A DNA stretch of 64,000 bases from Thermoplasmatales archaeon (GTDB taxonomy: Archaea > Thermoplasmatota > Thermoplasmata > Thermoplasmatales > Thermoplasmataceae), in NCBI GenBank assembly GCA_014874365.1, contig JACWAH010000019.1, positions 62,001-126,000 on the forward strand, written 5' to 3'. Below the pieces are notes generated by a model. The model worked only from the letters and a program-made list of their open reading frames with translations, was not told the DNA's origin and ran no database searches. Position numbers and translations under genes: made by a program. Below, in pieces: positions 9,867-18,463 of this stretch (within the stretch, counting starts at the first letter, position 1; each line of letters starts with the position of its first letter).

Positions 9867-10589
9867 ATGCCAACAGAACTGTTGTACCTGGATCAGCCTT
9901 ACGAAACCAAGTGTGAAAGTATCGTAAACCGAGTAGAGTTTACCGATCTTGTAGTGGATAAGAGTCTATTCTACCCCACGAGCTTTGGGCAGCCAAATGA
10001 CCGGGGAGAAGTGATAGTGGATGGAAAGACGTTTACAATTGCAGAAGCCTGGAGTGATGGATTATGGGTGCACCTGATGTCACTTTACGATCCTTATCCT
10101 CAGGACATTGCCGGAAAAAGCGTTCAGCAAATAGTTGACTGGAAAGTTCGCTTGCTTCATATGAGATTCAGAAGTGCAATGTTTGTGGTCGGAGGCGTAG
10201 CCTATACACAGTTGAAATGTGGTTCCAGGATGAATCAGACTTACGACGACCAGTCCTGGATCGATATTCTCACAGAAACTGACCTGACAGAAGAAATGGT
10301 GAAGAGTCTTGAGGCGGGGGCCAATCAGATAGTACAGGCAGGGATTCCAATAAAGAACAAGTACATCAGTAAACAGGAGTTCGCGGCCGACCCGGTGCTT
10401 ATGTATTACAGCAAGAACAAAATACCGGATTATGATAAGATAAGGGTAGCTGAAATTGAAGGGTTGCCAACACAATTTGATATGGGCACGCAGGTGAAGA
10501 ACACCTCAGAAATAGGGAAAATAACCATTAAAACCACACTGGTTAAGGGGAAGATAAGCAAAAGGCTGGCGCTGAATCTGGAGATCTGA
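9867..10589 (+). CDS. AlaX-like alanyl-tRNA editing domain protein, zinc ligands degenerate
   Basis: Resembles stand-alone AlaX proteins that hydrolyse mischarged Ser/Gly-tRNA-Ala. It has an N-terminal domain with FYPTSFGQPNDRGEV (cf. the GGGQPxDxG motif) and a C-terminal half ending with GTQVKNTSEIG and KGKISKRL. The family zinc site is usually HxxxH plus Cys/His; here the first motif reads HMRFR (second His replaced by Arg) and the GTHV motif reads GTQV. It may therefore be inactive, zinc-free or altered in substrate. 240 residues, followed 16 nt later by a membrane-protein gene. Confidence 0.75.
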   Translation: MPTELLYLDQPYETKCESIVNRVEFTDLVVDKSLFYPTSFGQPNDRGEVIVDGKTFTIAEAWSDGLWVHLMSLYDPYPQDIAGKSVQQIVDWKVRLLHMRFRSAMFVVGGVAYTQLKCGSRMNQTYDDQSWIDILTETDLTEEMVKSLEAGANQIVQAGIPIKNKYISKQEFAADPVLMYYSKNKIPDYDKIRVAEIEGLPTQFDMGTQVKNTSEIGKITIKTTLVKGKISKRLALNLEI

Positions 10590-10605
10590 AGGAGAAAAAC
10601 AGGGA

Positions 10606-11694
10606 ATGGCCTTTAAACCTGATCTGGTCAGGACACTCGAAAGGTACTTTGGTCTTGCTGCAGTGATCTTTTCTATCGCTGCATTCCTTTTCTTTGGTTA
10701 CGAAATAATCTCGGGTCTTGGCGGCATACTTTCCACGATACAGAGTGATCCCAGCTACTCGAATGCTTCCGGTTTACCCATTCTTATGATTGCGTCAGTA
10801 ATCCTGATTCCAGTTTTCTTAATACTTTTCTTTTACCTGATTGAAAAGAGCGACAGCAGGTATGACCGGTATGGAATTATGCGGGTGTTCGCTATCCTGG
10901 TATCGAGCAATATACTGTTGACGTTTCTCCTTCCATACATCATCAGCCTGCCGGCAATTCCAAACCTGTTTCAATATTCTCCTTACGCAACAATAACGGT
11001 GAGTCTTTACCAGTACGCTTTTCAATATGTTCTCTTCTTTCTTGCGCCAATTCTTGTCATATCAGTAATCTACATGATCTCCAGGGATTACGGATCCGGG
11101 AGGAACCTGCTCAAAGGGATTATCCCTGACGATGTTCCAGCCCTGGGCCTCTCGACAATTTCATGGATACCAATAATGGTGATATTCGGACTCTATTATT
11201 TCAGCAGTGGAGGAGACTCGTTCTCATTCATTCTATATGGAACTGAATTTTTCATTCTTTCTTACTGTTTTGTCAGGTTTGGGTTACCAGCGTCAACCGT
11301 TCTATACCTTTCTTTTGCATCGATCAATATAGTATCCACATGGAGTTCCGAAGCAGGTACTACCATGGGATCATATGTGTCACTTTCACTCGGATTTTTT
11401 GTTCTTATCTGGGCGTTTATAGGCATTTCCTCTATTTTTACAGCAATGTTTACGTTCATAAAGCGTGGCGGTGCAGTTAAAATTAAAAGGTCCGCACACA
11501 AGGTTATGCAGTCTGGTACTGTAAAGAGAACAATGAGCCCCTGGATAAACAGTTCCTGCCCTTCCTGCGGTTCAGTAACTTATAAAATTAACAATGATGG
11601 GTCCCTTGCATGCCTGAAATGCTCACATGTAATAGATAAGGATGCAGAAGGCCCCATTAACGTCAGGATCGACTTAAGAAGTTCCAGGTTTTAG
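10606..11694 (+). CDS. Polytopic membrane protein with C-terminal zinc ribbon, function unknown
   Basis: 362 residues. About eight hydrophobic segments occupy residues 15-290, followed by a basic linker (KRGGAVKIKRSAHK) and a soluble tail with a Cys4 zinc-ribbon pattern (CPSC ... CLKC, around residues 318-340). I do not recognise the family. An aggagaaaa sequence 15 nt ahead of the ATG is a plausible ribosome site, and the 16-nt gap suggests co-transcription with the AlaX-like gene. Confidence 0.65.
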   Translation: MAFKPDLVRTLERYFGLAAVIFSIAAFLFFGYEIISGLGGILSTIQSDPSYSNASGLPILMIASVILIPVFLILFFYLIEKSDSRYDRYGIMRVFAILVSSNILLTFLLPYIISLPAIPNLFQYSPYATITVSLYQYAFQYVLFFLAPILVISVIYMISRDYGSGRNLLKGIIPDDVPALGLSTISWIPIMVIFGLYYFSSGGDSFSFILYGTEFFILSYCFVRFGLPASTVLYLSFASINIVSTWSSEAGTTMGSYVSLSLGFFVLIWAFIGISSIFTAMFTFIKRGGAVKIKRSAHKVMQSGTVKRTMSPWINSSCPSCGSVTYKINNDGSLACLKCSHVIDKDAEGPINVRIDLRSSRF

Positions 11695-11734
11695 GATAAT
11701 TCTTCGAGAATAATGCTGGCACTTGATTTTCAGG

Positions 11735-12919
11735 TCATTTCGGAGGTATATCCTTTTTGCCGGGATTTCCAGAGCTCGTAAACCATCTCAGGAATGCTGC
11801 GGATGAAAAAATTATACCGGGAAAGAACAAGAACGCGACAACGTTGAACTGGATCAGGTGAAATCCCAATCCGCCAAATAGGCTTCCTGATGCGAAGCCA
11901 ATTCCAAACATGCTCTCATAATAAAATACCCCGGTTCCGGGAGACGAAGTTGATGAAATATAGGCAAGCAGCTTGGAAAATGCGACCGATGAACCTATTG
12001 CCGCAATGGCGGATATGGCTACAATTGCAATAATGGAAGATGACAGCATGTATAATATCGGTGCTGAAAGAAGCAAAGAAGACAGCACGACGTATCCATG
12101 CCAGTTGTTGCTTTTTACATAACTCAATAACACAAAGGTCAAAGCGGAAACCAGTGGTGGTATTGACACAATGATCCCTATGAGATAAGCCGGATATGAC
12201 AGGAGTTTAAGATACGGAACAACCACGTAATAGAGGAAACCGGAGGAAATACCGACGAAAAACATCGGTAGAACAAGCATGGCGGAGGGGAGAGCTTCCC
12301 CATTGAACGTCTTTTTTGTCACATGCTTGCGGGGAACATAAAAAGCAGCCAGCAGGAAGAAAACAAAGGAAATAACAAACAGGAAAGGAAACCCGATGTA
12401 GCTTAGGATATACCCGGCAATAATCGGAGCCACAAGGTTAGGAATTCCCCACGCAGACGAATATTCTTCCGGGAGTCCTTCAGAGCCCAGATGTCCAATG
12501 TAAATCTCTATCACTATCCAGAAAGTGCCTGCTGCAAAATCAGTAATAATAAGAAGAGGAAAGAACAGCTTACCATAAAATAGAGCAAAAACCAGGGTAA
12601 TCGGCACCATACCGTAAGTCGAGAGTCTGACGATTTTAACTATTTTCTCAGTATTTGAAAACCTGAGAAGGAAAGACACCAGAACGAACGGGAGACCTAT
12701 AACCGTCCCCAGAACCCCTGTTACCACGTATCCGTAGCCAAGCGAGACAGAGAGAATTGGGAACGAGAATGCAAGGGAAAACCAACCCATGGCGTAGAAT
12801 CCGCTAGTGAGCGGTATGGACCTGTCCTTCCCAGGCGTTTTTGGCACTTCCGGGAATAGCCTGAGACGAATTAAATCTTCATCTGAGTTTATCGATAAAA
12901 ATTTTTCCGTTTTCCTCAT
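11735..12919 (-). CDS. MFS-type transporter
   Basis: Major-facilitator-like permease of roughly 390 residues with about twelve hydrophobic helices and a central loop containing VPRKHVTKK. Substrate unknown. The frame is open to a TTG at 12928; ATG 12919 would overlap the upstream AbrB-like gene by 41 nt, while a GTG at 12847 (starting VPKTPGKD) would begin 31 nt after that gene ends. The start is therefore unsettled, and the pair is likely one operon. Confidence 0.7.
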   Translation of the reverse strand: MRKTEKFLSINSDEDLIRLRLFPEVPKTPGKDRSIPLTSGFYAMGWFSLAFSFPILSVSLGYGYVVTGVLGTVIGLPFVLVSFLLRFSNTEKIVKIVRLSTYGMVPITLVFALFYGKLFFPLLIITDFAAGTFWIVIEIYIGHLGSEGLPEEYSSAWGIPNLVAPIIAGYILSYIGFPFLFVISFVFFLLAAFYVPRKHVTKKTFNGEALPSAMLVLPMFFVGISSGFLYYVVVPYLKLLSYPAYLIGIIVSIPPLVSALTFVLLSYVKSNNWHGYVVLSSLLLSAPILYMLSSSIIAIVAISAIAAIGSSVAFSKLLAYISSTSSPGTGVFYYESMFGIGFASGSLFGGLGFHLIQFNVVAFLFFPGIIFSSAAFLRWFTSSGNPGKKDIPPK

Positions 12920-13043
12920 AGAAGGCAACTATATCTGATGAGTCCAGCATGAGTTGAGACCCTATTTTCTTGGGAATAGTAATTCTCATGGATCCGCCCT
13001 TCGAGGATATGTGGGAAACTTCCAACAATGTCCGTTTTGGCAT
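12879..13043 (-). CDS. AbrB/SpoVT-type DNA-binding small protein
   Basis: A 54-residue frame too short for usual cut-offs. It starts MPKRTLLEVSHISSKGG, continues with the swapped-hairpin core MRITIPKKI and ends KIFIDKLR, the pattern of AbrB/MazE/SpoVT proteins that bind DNA as dimers. A ctaattatataat box about 22 nt upstream of the ATG supports transcription. It probably regulates its own promoter and the transporter that follows; it could also be an orphan antitoxin, but no toxin gene adjoins it. Confidence 0.75.
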   Translation of the reverse strand: MPKRTLLEVSHISSKGGSMRITIPKKIGSQLMLDSSDIVAFYEENGKIFIDKLR

Positions 13044-13161
13044 AATGTGTATTTATGTCCATTATATAATTAGTAACGCTTTGCCTCTTTCAACAAAAGT
13101 GCACTTAACTGAATAACTGAACTGCATGAGTTCAAGAGCTTGCCAGCATTCCTTGATCAAA

Positions 13162-14034
13162 ATGGCAAAGTTCCTTGCATATTTTGGCCATGTGAACCTT
13201 GATACAGTATTGAGGGTGGAGAAGAAAGCGAAGCGCGGATCGGAGCGGTTGCTCTCCATTAAAACAGATTTCGGAGGCACCGCAGGTAACTTTGCACGTG
13301 CTGCAGTGAAGCTCGGGTATCCATTCAAAATATTTTCAAGGGTTTCCGAAACCACCCACAGGCATTATCTGGATTTTCTGAAGGAGAGCGGAATAGACAC
13401 AGAGGGAATAGAAACTGACAGCAATATCGCCGGGCCGCTCTGCTACATTGTAGACAGCGGTGAGGAACAGACTGCGTATATGCTACAGGGTCCGATGGAT
13501 ACCTGGGAAACTTCACACATCGTACCAGAAATAGAAACGTATAAGCATGTTCATTTTTCAACAGGTCCGCCTTCATCTTTCCTTAAAATTGCCAAATCCC
13601 TTGCAAATTCACTGATCACGTTTGATCCGAGTCAGGAATTGTTCTACAGGTATTCGAGGCAGGAAATCAATAATTTTCTGCGAGTCGCCAAGATCGTGCT
13701 GTTGAATGAAGCCGAATATGACAAAATGTCAAATTTAGTCAATAGAATGCATTACCAGGGTTCAAAACCTGCATTTGTAATAACAAAAGGTTCCATTGGA
13801 GCAGAATTAATAACGGGAGATGAACACATACTTGTTCCAACTAAGTCCCTTAATAATGTAACCAGTACGGTTGGTGCAGGGGACGTATTCAGGGCTGGAT
13901 TTTACCTCGGGATTTATTTGAAATCCGACATTCAATTTGCCGTAAAAACAGGAAATGCAGCGGCTCATTTATTTTTAAAAGACCACGGGTATGATGGCTT
14001 GAGCAGGGAAGCCGTGCTGAACATTATCGAATAA
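13162..14034 (+). CDS. PfkB-family (ribokinase-like) sugar or nucleoside kinase
   Basis: ATP-dependent kinase with the ribokinase fold. The N-terminus AYFGHVNLDTVL and the GGTAGNFARAAVKLG segment bind the substrate; the C-terminal VGAGDVFRAGF motif holds the catalytic Asp and anion hole. The substrate cannot be read from sequence. Start chosen at the ATG giving MAKFLAYFGHVN; the frame is open to another ATG at 13126, which would add twelve residues not typical of the family. Divergent from the AbrB-like gene. Confidence 0.82.
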   Translation: MAKFLAYFGHVNLDTVLRVEKKAKRGSERLLSIKTDFGGTAGNFARAAVKLGYPFKIFSRVSETTHRHYLDFLKESGIDTEGIETDSNIAGPLCYIVDSGEEQTAYMLQGPMDTWETSHIVPEIETYKHVHFSTGPPSSFLKIAKSLANSLITFDPSQELFYRYSRQEINNFLRVAKIVLLNEAEYDKMSNLVNRMHYQGSKPAFVITKGSIGAELITGDEHILVPTKSLNNVTSTVGAGDVFRAGFYLGIYLKSDIQFAVKTGNAAAHLFLKDHGYDGLSREAVLNIIE

Positions 14035-14111
14035 ACTCTCAGGTAATTCCTGTTCCCATTGAATTATTGGATATTAATGGATTATTCTAACTAAAATATA
14101 ATAGTGAAAAA

Positions 14112-14139
14112 CAATAGTTCAATTACGTTGATACTATTG
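14112..14139. promoter_or_regulatory. Inverted repeat upstream of the DEAD-box gene
   Basis: caatagt at 14112-14118 is complementary to actattg at 14133-14139 (7-bp arms, 14-nt spacer), lying 13 nt before the helicase start codon. It could be an operator or a structure near the 5' end of the message. Confidence 0.35.
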
Positions 14140-14152
14140 CGAATAGTTTAAA

Positions 14153-15439
14153 TTGAAAAGTTTCGAAGATATGGAGATAGACGGTAGAATTGTGAACTCT
14201 CTCAAAAAGATGAATTTCATCAATCCTACTGAAGTACAGGAAGTAGTAATCCCGCTAATACTTGAAGGTAAGGACGTTACGTGTCGCGCCAAGACCGGAA
14301 CAGGAAAGACTGGCGCATTTCTGATACCCATAACCCAAAATATCATTGGAAAATCCGGGCTTAAGGTTCTAGTTTTAACTCCCACACGGGAATTAGCGAA
14401 ACAGGTAGCAGACGTAGCAGCCAAAATCCTTGTAGGCACAGGATTGGGCGTCACGACAGTATACGGTGGCGCTTCGATCAATGCGCAAATGGACGCGCTC
14501 AGGAGAAGACCCAGTTTTGTAATTGGGACACCAGGAAGGATTCTGGATTTAATGTCAAGAGGAGCACTTAATTTCTCCAACATTGAATATTTAGTTCTTG
14601 ACGAAGCGGACGTAATGCTGGACATGGGGTTCATAGACGACATAAAAGAAATAATCTCAAAGACACCAGAGAACCGGCGTACATCCCTGTTTTCGGCAAC
14701 CATGCCGGCTGAGATACTGAGCGTTGCAAGGAAATACATGAAGAAGGAAAGGAAGAACGTAATAATCGGCAACGAAGAAGAGAGGACAGTTGAATCGATT
14801 AGAAACTATTATACTATAGCGGACAGGAGACAGAAATTTGGAATCCTTCTAGCATATTTGAAGCAGTTTAATCCAGAGAAGGGAATTATCTTCACAAACA
14901 CGAAGGTCTTCGCAGACAGGATTTATACTGCAATGAGGAATAGAAAATTGGATGTCGTTCTGCTTCATGGTGGGCTTACCCAGGCACAAAGAGAACTTGC
15001 CTTAAGATCTTTCAGAAACAGTGCCAGATTCCTTGTTGCAACCAACGTCGCTTCCAGAGGACTGGACATCCCCCATATTTCTGATATAATAAACTTCGAC
15101 GCTCCGGAAGAACCGAATGTTTACATCCACAGGGTTGGTAGAACAGCCAGGCTCGGAGCAAACGGCAGGGCTTTTACAATCCTGACGAATATGCAGGAGG
15201 ATCTGGTATCAAGAATAGAAAACAAAGCAAATATCCAGATAAGCCAACTTGGCCTTATTGCAGAGGAGGCAGACGACTTTTCACGTGGCAGTAACAGCCA
15301 ACGTGGAGGCAGGGATTTCAGGTCACATGATTCTAGGCCAAGAAGGAGTGGTGGATCTTATGACCACAACAGCAAGAAGAGAAGGACGGGAGCAAAGAGT
15401 TACCCCGGATACGGTAGATCATACAACGACTACCAGTAA
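14153..15439 (+). CDS. DEAD-box RNA helicase
   Basis: ATP-dependent RNA helicase of 428 residues: upstream aromatic/Q motif (SFEDM ... PTEVQ), motif I AKTGTGKT (residues 47-54), motif Ia PTRELA, motif II DEAD, motif III SAT, motif VI HRVGRTAR. A C-terminal tail of about 55 residues is rich in Arg, Gly and Ser (QRGGRDF, RPRRSGG), as in helicases that bind RNA non-specifically. The TTG start at 14153 is preferred to the ATG at 14171 because only it keeps the complete Q-motif phenylalanine. Probably aids RNA folding or decay. Confidence 0.93.
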   Translation: MKSFEDMEIDGRIVNSLKKMNFINPTEVQEVVIPLILEGKDVTCRAKTGTGKTGAFLIPITQNIIGKSGLKVLVLTPTRELAKQVADVAAKILVGTGLGVTTVYGGASINAQMDALRRRPSFVIGTPGRILDLMSRGALNFSNIEYLVLDEADVMLDMGFIDDIKEIISKTPENRRTSLFSATMPAEILSVARKYMKKERKNVIIGNEEERTVESIRNYYTIADRRQKFGILLAYLKQFNPEKGIIFTNTKVFADRIYTAMRNRKLDVVLLHGGLTQAQRELALRSFRNSARFLVATNVASRGLDIPHISDIINFDAPEEPNVYIHRVGRTARLGANGRAFTILTNMQEDLVSRIENKANIQISQLGLIAEEADDFSRGSNSQRGGRDFRSHDSRPRRSGGSYDHNSKKRRTGAKSYPGYGRSYNDYQ

Positions 15440-15520
15440 TTCTTTTATTGTACAGTTACCAGATCCAACCGAATAAAATGTCAGTAGATGATTTGCCTTA
15501 ATCATTTTCTTATATAGCGA

Positions 15521-17053
15521 TTATGCAACCAGATTGGTCTGATAGACAGTGTAGTAGTTGTCCGCATATACTATACTAAACATACCAAGATTTATGGAAA
15601 CGCCGTCAACAGTAGAATTGACCCATGAAGTAGGAATAATTACATAACCTAAATTGTAATTAGTAATATTCAACTGCGAACTTGTAGAATTGGGCATTTC
15701 TAATATACCAATGGCTGCATTGCGTTCGTTTATTTGCGTGTTGCCGTATACAATACCCTCGTACATAATCACCCTGGTACCATCTATAGATGAAAGATAC
15801 TGGCCCACATATGGTGCAAGAACCGTATAATTTCCGAAGTGGGAACTGTTTGATGCATAGTTTACCAGATTCTGGTCATACTGGAACGAGCCGGTGGAGT
15901 AAAAATGAGAGGCATTCTGATCAAGAAATACCTGCACCGGTCCTGCAATTAGAATGCCTGCAAATACAAGTGAAACAATATGCTTTCCTCTTAATTTCCT
16001 AAAGAATTTTTTGAAATTCAAGCGAAGATCACTAAGTTCAGGCAGGTTTCTCAACGTAAACACGGTCAATAGCGGGAAGATATAGAGCATCACCCTTGCA
16101 GTTACTACCTGGTCCCATATGATGAAAATACCAAATGGTACAAGCAACAAAGATGAGACAAGGAATGGGTCTTTTAAGTCTATCTTACGGGTGGAGTATA
16201 TTGCGGAAATGCCTATGATAGCGATTACTACACCGAGAGTGACAATGGATGGTATCATTGAGAGAACCAGGGCTAAAGGATGATGTATTGACTGGAACTC
16301 GCCGACTCCAGATGAGTACGAAAGGAACACGGCATTGAAAAGAAACGAGAGCCTGGGCACCCACCAAATACCACCAGCCACCACTCCAGTGGCCGCAGAT
16401 ATCATAGCTAAACGGGAAGTGAAATATTCTTTCTTTATCCTGAAGAAGATTGCCACAGTAATCATCAGGTATACCAGTAGAGCCCAGGTAAGGTCGTGAG
16501 AAAAAGAAATTATTACTGTGAGTAGCACCGTATATAAAGTGAGATTAGCATGGTTTGGACTCTCTTTCCTTGAGTTGCTTATTACAAAGATCAGGGCTAT
16601 GAGGAAGAATTGTGCGAAAATATATGCATATCCTCCCCAGGGAAGAGCGTATAAGTCGGCTCCCATAAGGCAGGTTAATACAACCGCAATGCCTGTTTGC
16701 ACCTTGTTATGATATGGAAAACCAGTGTAATACATCAATACCGCGGTGAGTGAGGTGACAAAAATTGCAATCGACATCAGTGAATATTCGTAGAAGTAAG
16801 TGGTTGTCCCGATTACAAATGGTAATGAAATCAGGTAGCTCAGGTAGAAAAGTACAGGTGGATAAATGTACTCAGAACCAGGATAATAATATGTGTTATA
16901 AGCTGGAATAATTCCATTTCCAACTTTAATTTGCCTTACAAAGGTCGCAAACTGGCTTGCATCTCCAGACGGAATCATTCCTGGCAGGAATATTACAATC
17001 CCGGCTGCCAGGGAAAGAACAAAAACCAGCAGCAATTCATAAGCACTTTTCAT
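15521..17053 (-). CDS. Large polytopic membrane protein, possible GT-C-type glycosyltransferase
   Basis: 510 residues: roughly eleven hydrophobic helices up to about residue 375, then an outside-facing C-terminal domain of about 130 residues rich in Asn/Ser/Tyr. The first extracytoplasmic loop carries an acidic residue and Tyr-rich patch (SGDASQF ... YYYPGSEYIYPP), reminiscent of GT-C enzymes using lipid-linked sugars. It overlaps the end of the upstream glycosyltransferase-4 gene by 4 nt, which supports a role in surface glycan or protein glycosylation. The specific activity is inference. Confidence 0.6.
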   Translation of the reverse strand: MKSAYELLLVFVLSLAAGIVIFLPGMIPSGDASQFATFVRQIKVGNGIIPAYNTYYYPGSEYIYPPVLFYLSYLISLPFVIGTTTYFYEYSLMSIAIFVTSLTAVLMYYTGFPYHNKVQTGIAVVLTCLMGADLYALPWGGYAYIFAQFFLIALIFVISNSRKESPNHANLTLYTVLLTVIISFSHDLTWALLVYLMITVAIFFRIKKEYFTSRLAMISAATGVVAGGIWWVPRLSFLFNAVFLSYSSGVGEFQSIHHPLALVLSMIPSIVTLGVVIAIIGISAIYSTRKIDLKDPFLVSSLLLVPFGIFIIWDQVVTARVMLYIFPLLTVFTLRNLPELSDLRLNFKKFFRKLRGKHIVSLVFAGILIAGPVQVFLDQNASHFYSTGSFQYDQNLVNYASNSSHFGNYTVLAPYVGQYLSSIDGTRVIMYEGIVYGNTQINERNAAIGILEMPNSTSSQLNITNYNLGYVIIPTSWVNSTVDGVSINLGMFSIVYADNYYTVYQTNLVA

Positions 17054-18162
17054 TTGAACACTTTGCTGGTAAACAAGCCTGCCATCTTAGTTGCTATGCT
17101 GTCCCAGTCATAATCAATAGTGAAGTCTTCCGCATTCTGGCTCAGCCTTTTCCACTCATCTTCTTCCTTGTACAGATATCTCATCTTGCTCACCAGATCA
17201 GGGAAATCCGGGGAAATGAGTCCATTGTAGCCATTCTTTATGACTTCGTTTGCTGCATAGTTATAATCGCTTCTCACAGTCACAACTGGGACCGATGAGG
17301 CCATCGCTTCAATAGAAGCAATCGAGAACCCTTCCCTGTAGCTGGGAAGAGCAAAAAGCCATGCACTTTTGAAATGCTCCAACAGTTCCTCCTCATCAAC
17401 ATGCCCGTGAATTTTGATATTATTTTTGCCATTGGCCATAGATTTTAGGCGGTCCAATTGACTCCCATCACCGATGATATGAAATTCCATCCCATTCATT
17501 CCTTCGAATGCACGTATCAGACTATCTACCCTTTTATGGGGTTCCAATCTGCCGACATAAATAACCTTCCCCCATTCCTTTTTGCCGTTATTCTGAAATT
17601 TCTTTCTGTCCACTCCATTCTCAATTACGGATACATTTTTTAAGGGATACGTTTTCTTAAGGAGATTCTGTACGGTCTTCGAAACTGCTATGTGATTCTG
17701 AAATAGCTTCGAGGCTTCATTTTCCCATCTCACAGCCATTCTCCACATAAGCCCTTTCCGACTGTAAAATTCCTTCAATACCTCATGCCAGTGGAAAAAA
17801 TTCACAGGAGCCTTCCTGATATATTCAGAGGATTTGACAGCGTGGTATAATGGAAATTCGTCGAAGTTGAGGATATCATAATCCCTTTTTTCAGCGAGCG
17901 CTCTTTCCACCATTCTGGAGAATTTAAGCACTCCAAGTATCTTCCTGGAACTTTCCTTGAAATAAGCCTCTTCTTTCAGTTTGGTCACAGATTCGATTTT
18001 AAGATCTTCAACATCGTTAACCTGACCAAATTTATTAGTGAGCACCTGAATATCAAATCCTTTTTTTGCGAGTCTCCTGAATAGTTCATAGGATCGACGT
18101 TCAGCGCCTCCCTCATGGGGAAAAAATGCTTCATTGACAGATAACAGTCTGATTGTGTCCAT
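17050..18162 (-). CDS. GT4-family glycosyltransferase
   Basis: Retaining GT-B glycosyltransferase of 370 residues. N-terminal acceptor domain starts with LSVNEAFFPHEGGAERR, typical of the group; the C-terminal nucleotide-sugar domain contains VIENGVDRKKF, VGRLEPHKR and the EX7E motif in EGFSIASIE. Likely transfers a hexose to a lipid or glycan precursor at the cytoplasmic membrane face. Its stop overlaps the start of the polytopic membrane gene, indicating translational coupling. Confidence 0.88.
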   Translation of the reverse strand: MDTIRLLSVNEAFFPHEGGAERRSYELFRRLAKKGFDIQVLTNKFGQVNDVEDLKIESVTKLKEEAYFKESSRKILGVLKFSRMVERALAEKRDYDILNFDEFPLYHAVKSSEYIRKAPVNFFHWHEVLKEFYSRKGLMWRMAVRWENEASKLFQNHIAVSKTVQNLLKKTYPLKNVSVIENGVDRKKFQNNGKKEWGKVIYVGRLEPHKRVDSLIRAFEGMNGMEFHIIGDGSQLDRLKSMANGKNNIKIHGHVDEEELLEHFKSAWLFALPSYREGFSIASIEAMASSVPVVTVRSDYNYAANEVIKNGYNGLISPDFPDLVSKMRYLYKEEDEWKRLSQNAEDFTIDYDWDSIATKMAGLFTSKVFK

Positions 18163-18463
18163 AAGTGTTCACAGCAGTGAATATTGGAGGAATAATATCA
18201 CATCACGTTATAAGCTTACTCACCTTTGCGAGTGTAATAATCAATACATAGGCACTCCAGTTTAGTTGTTTTTCTGCCGCCGAAATGTATAAATTCAATC
18301 CTTCAGATCTAAATTTCACTTTGAAACCTTTACTTCTACCCCGCAAATAATTAGCTTGGATACGTGCCTCAAGAAAATATTATAACCGTTCTTAATATCC
18401 GCAACCGAGATCAAATGCAGGCTTATTTCATTGTAATTACTGTAATATTTGGGGGATGTTAAA

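Noticed and set aside
14134-14772. 212-codon minus-strand frame opposite the DEAD-box helicase
   Set aside because: Shadow frame; Ser/Ile-rich low-complexity reading of the opposite strand of a well-conserved helicase.
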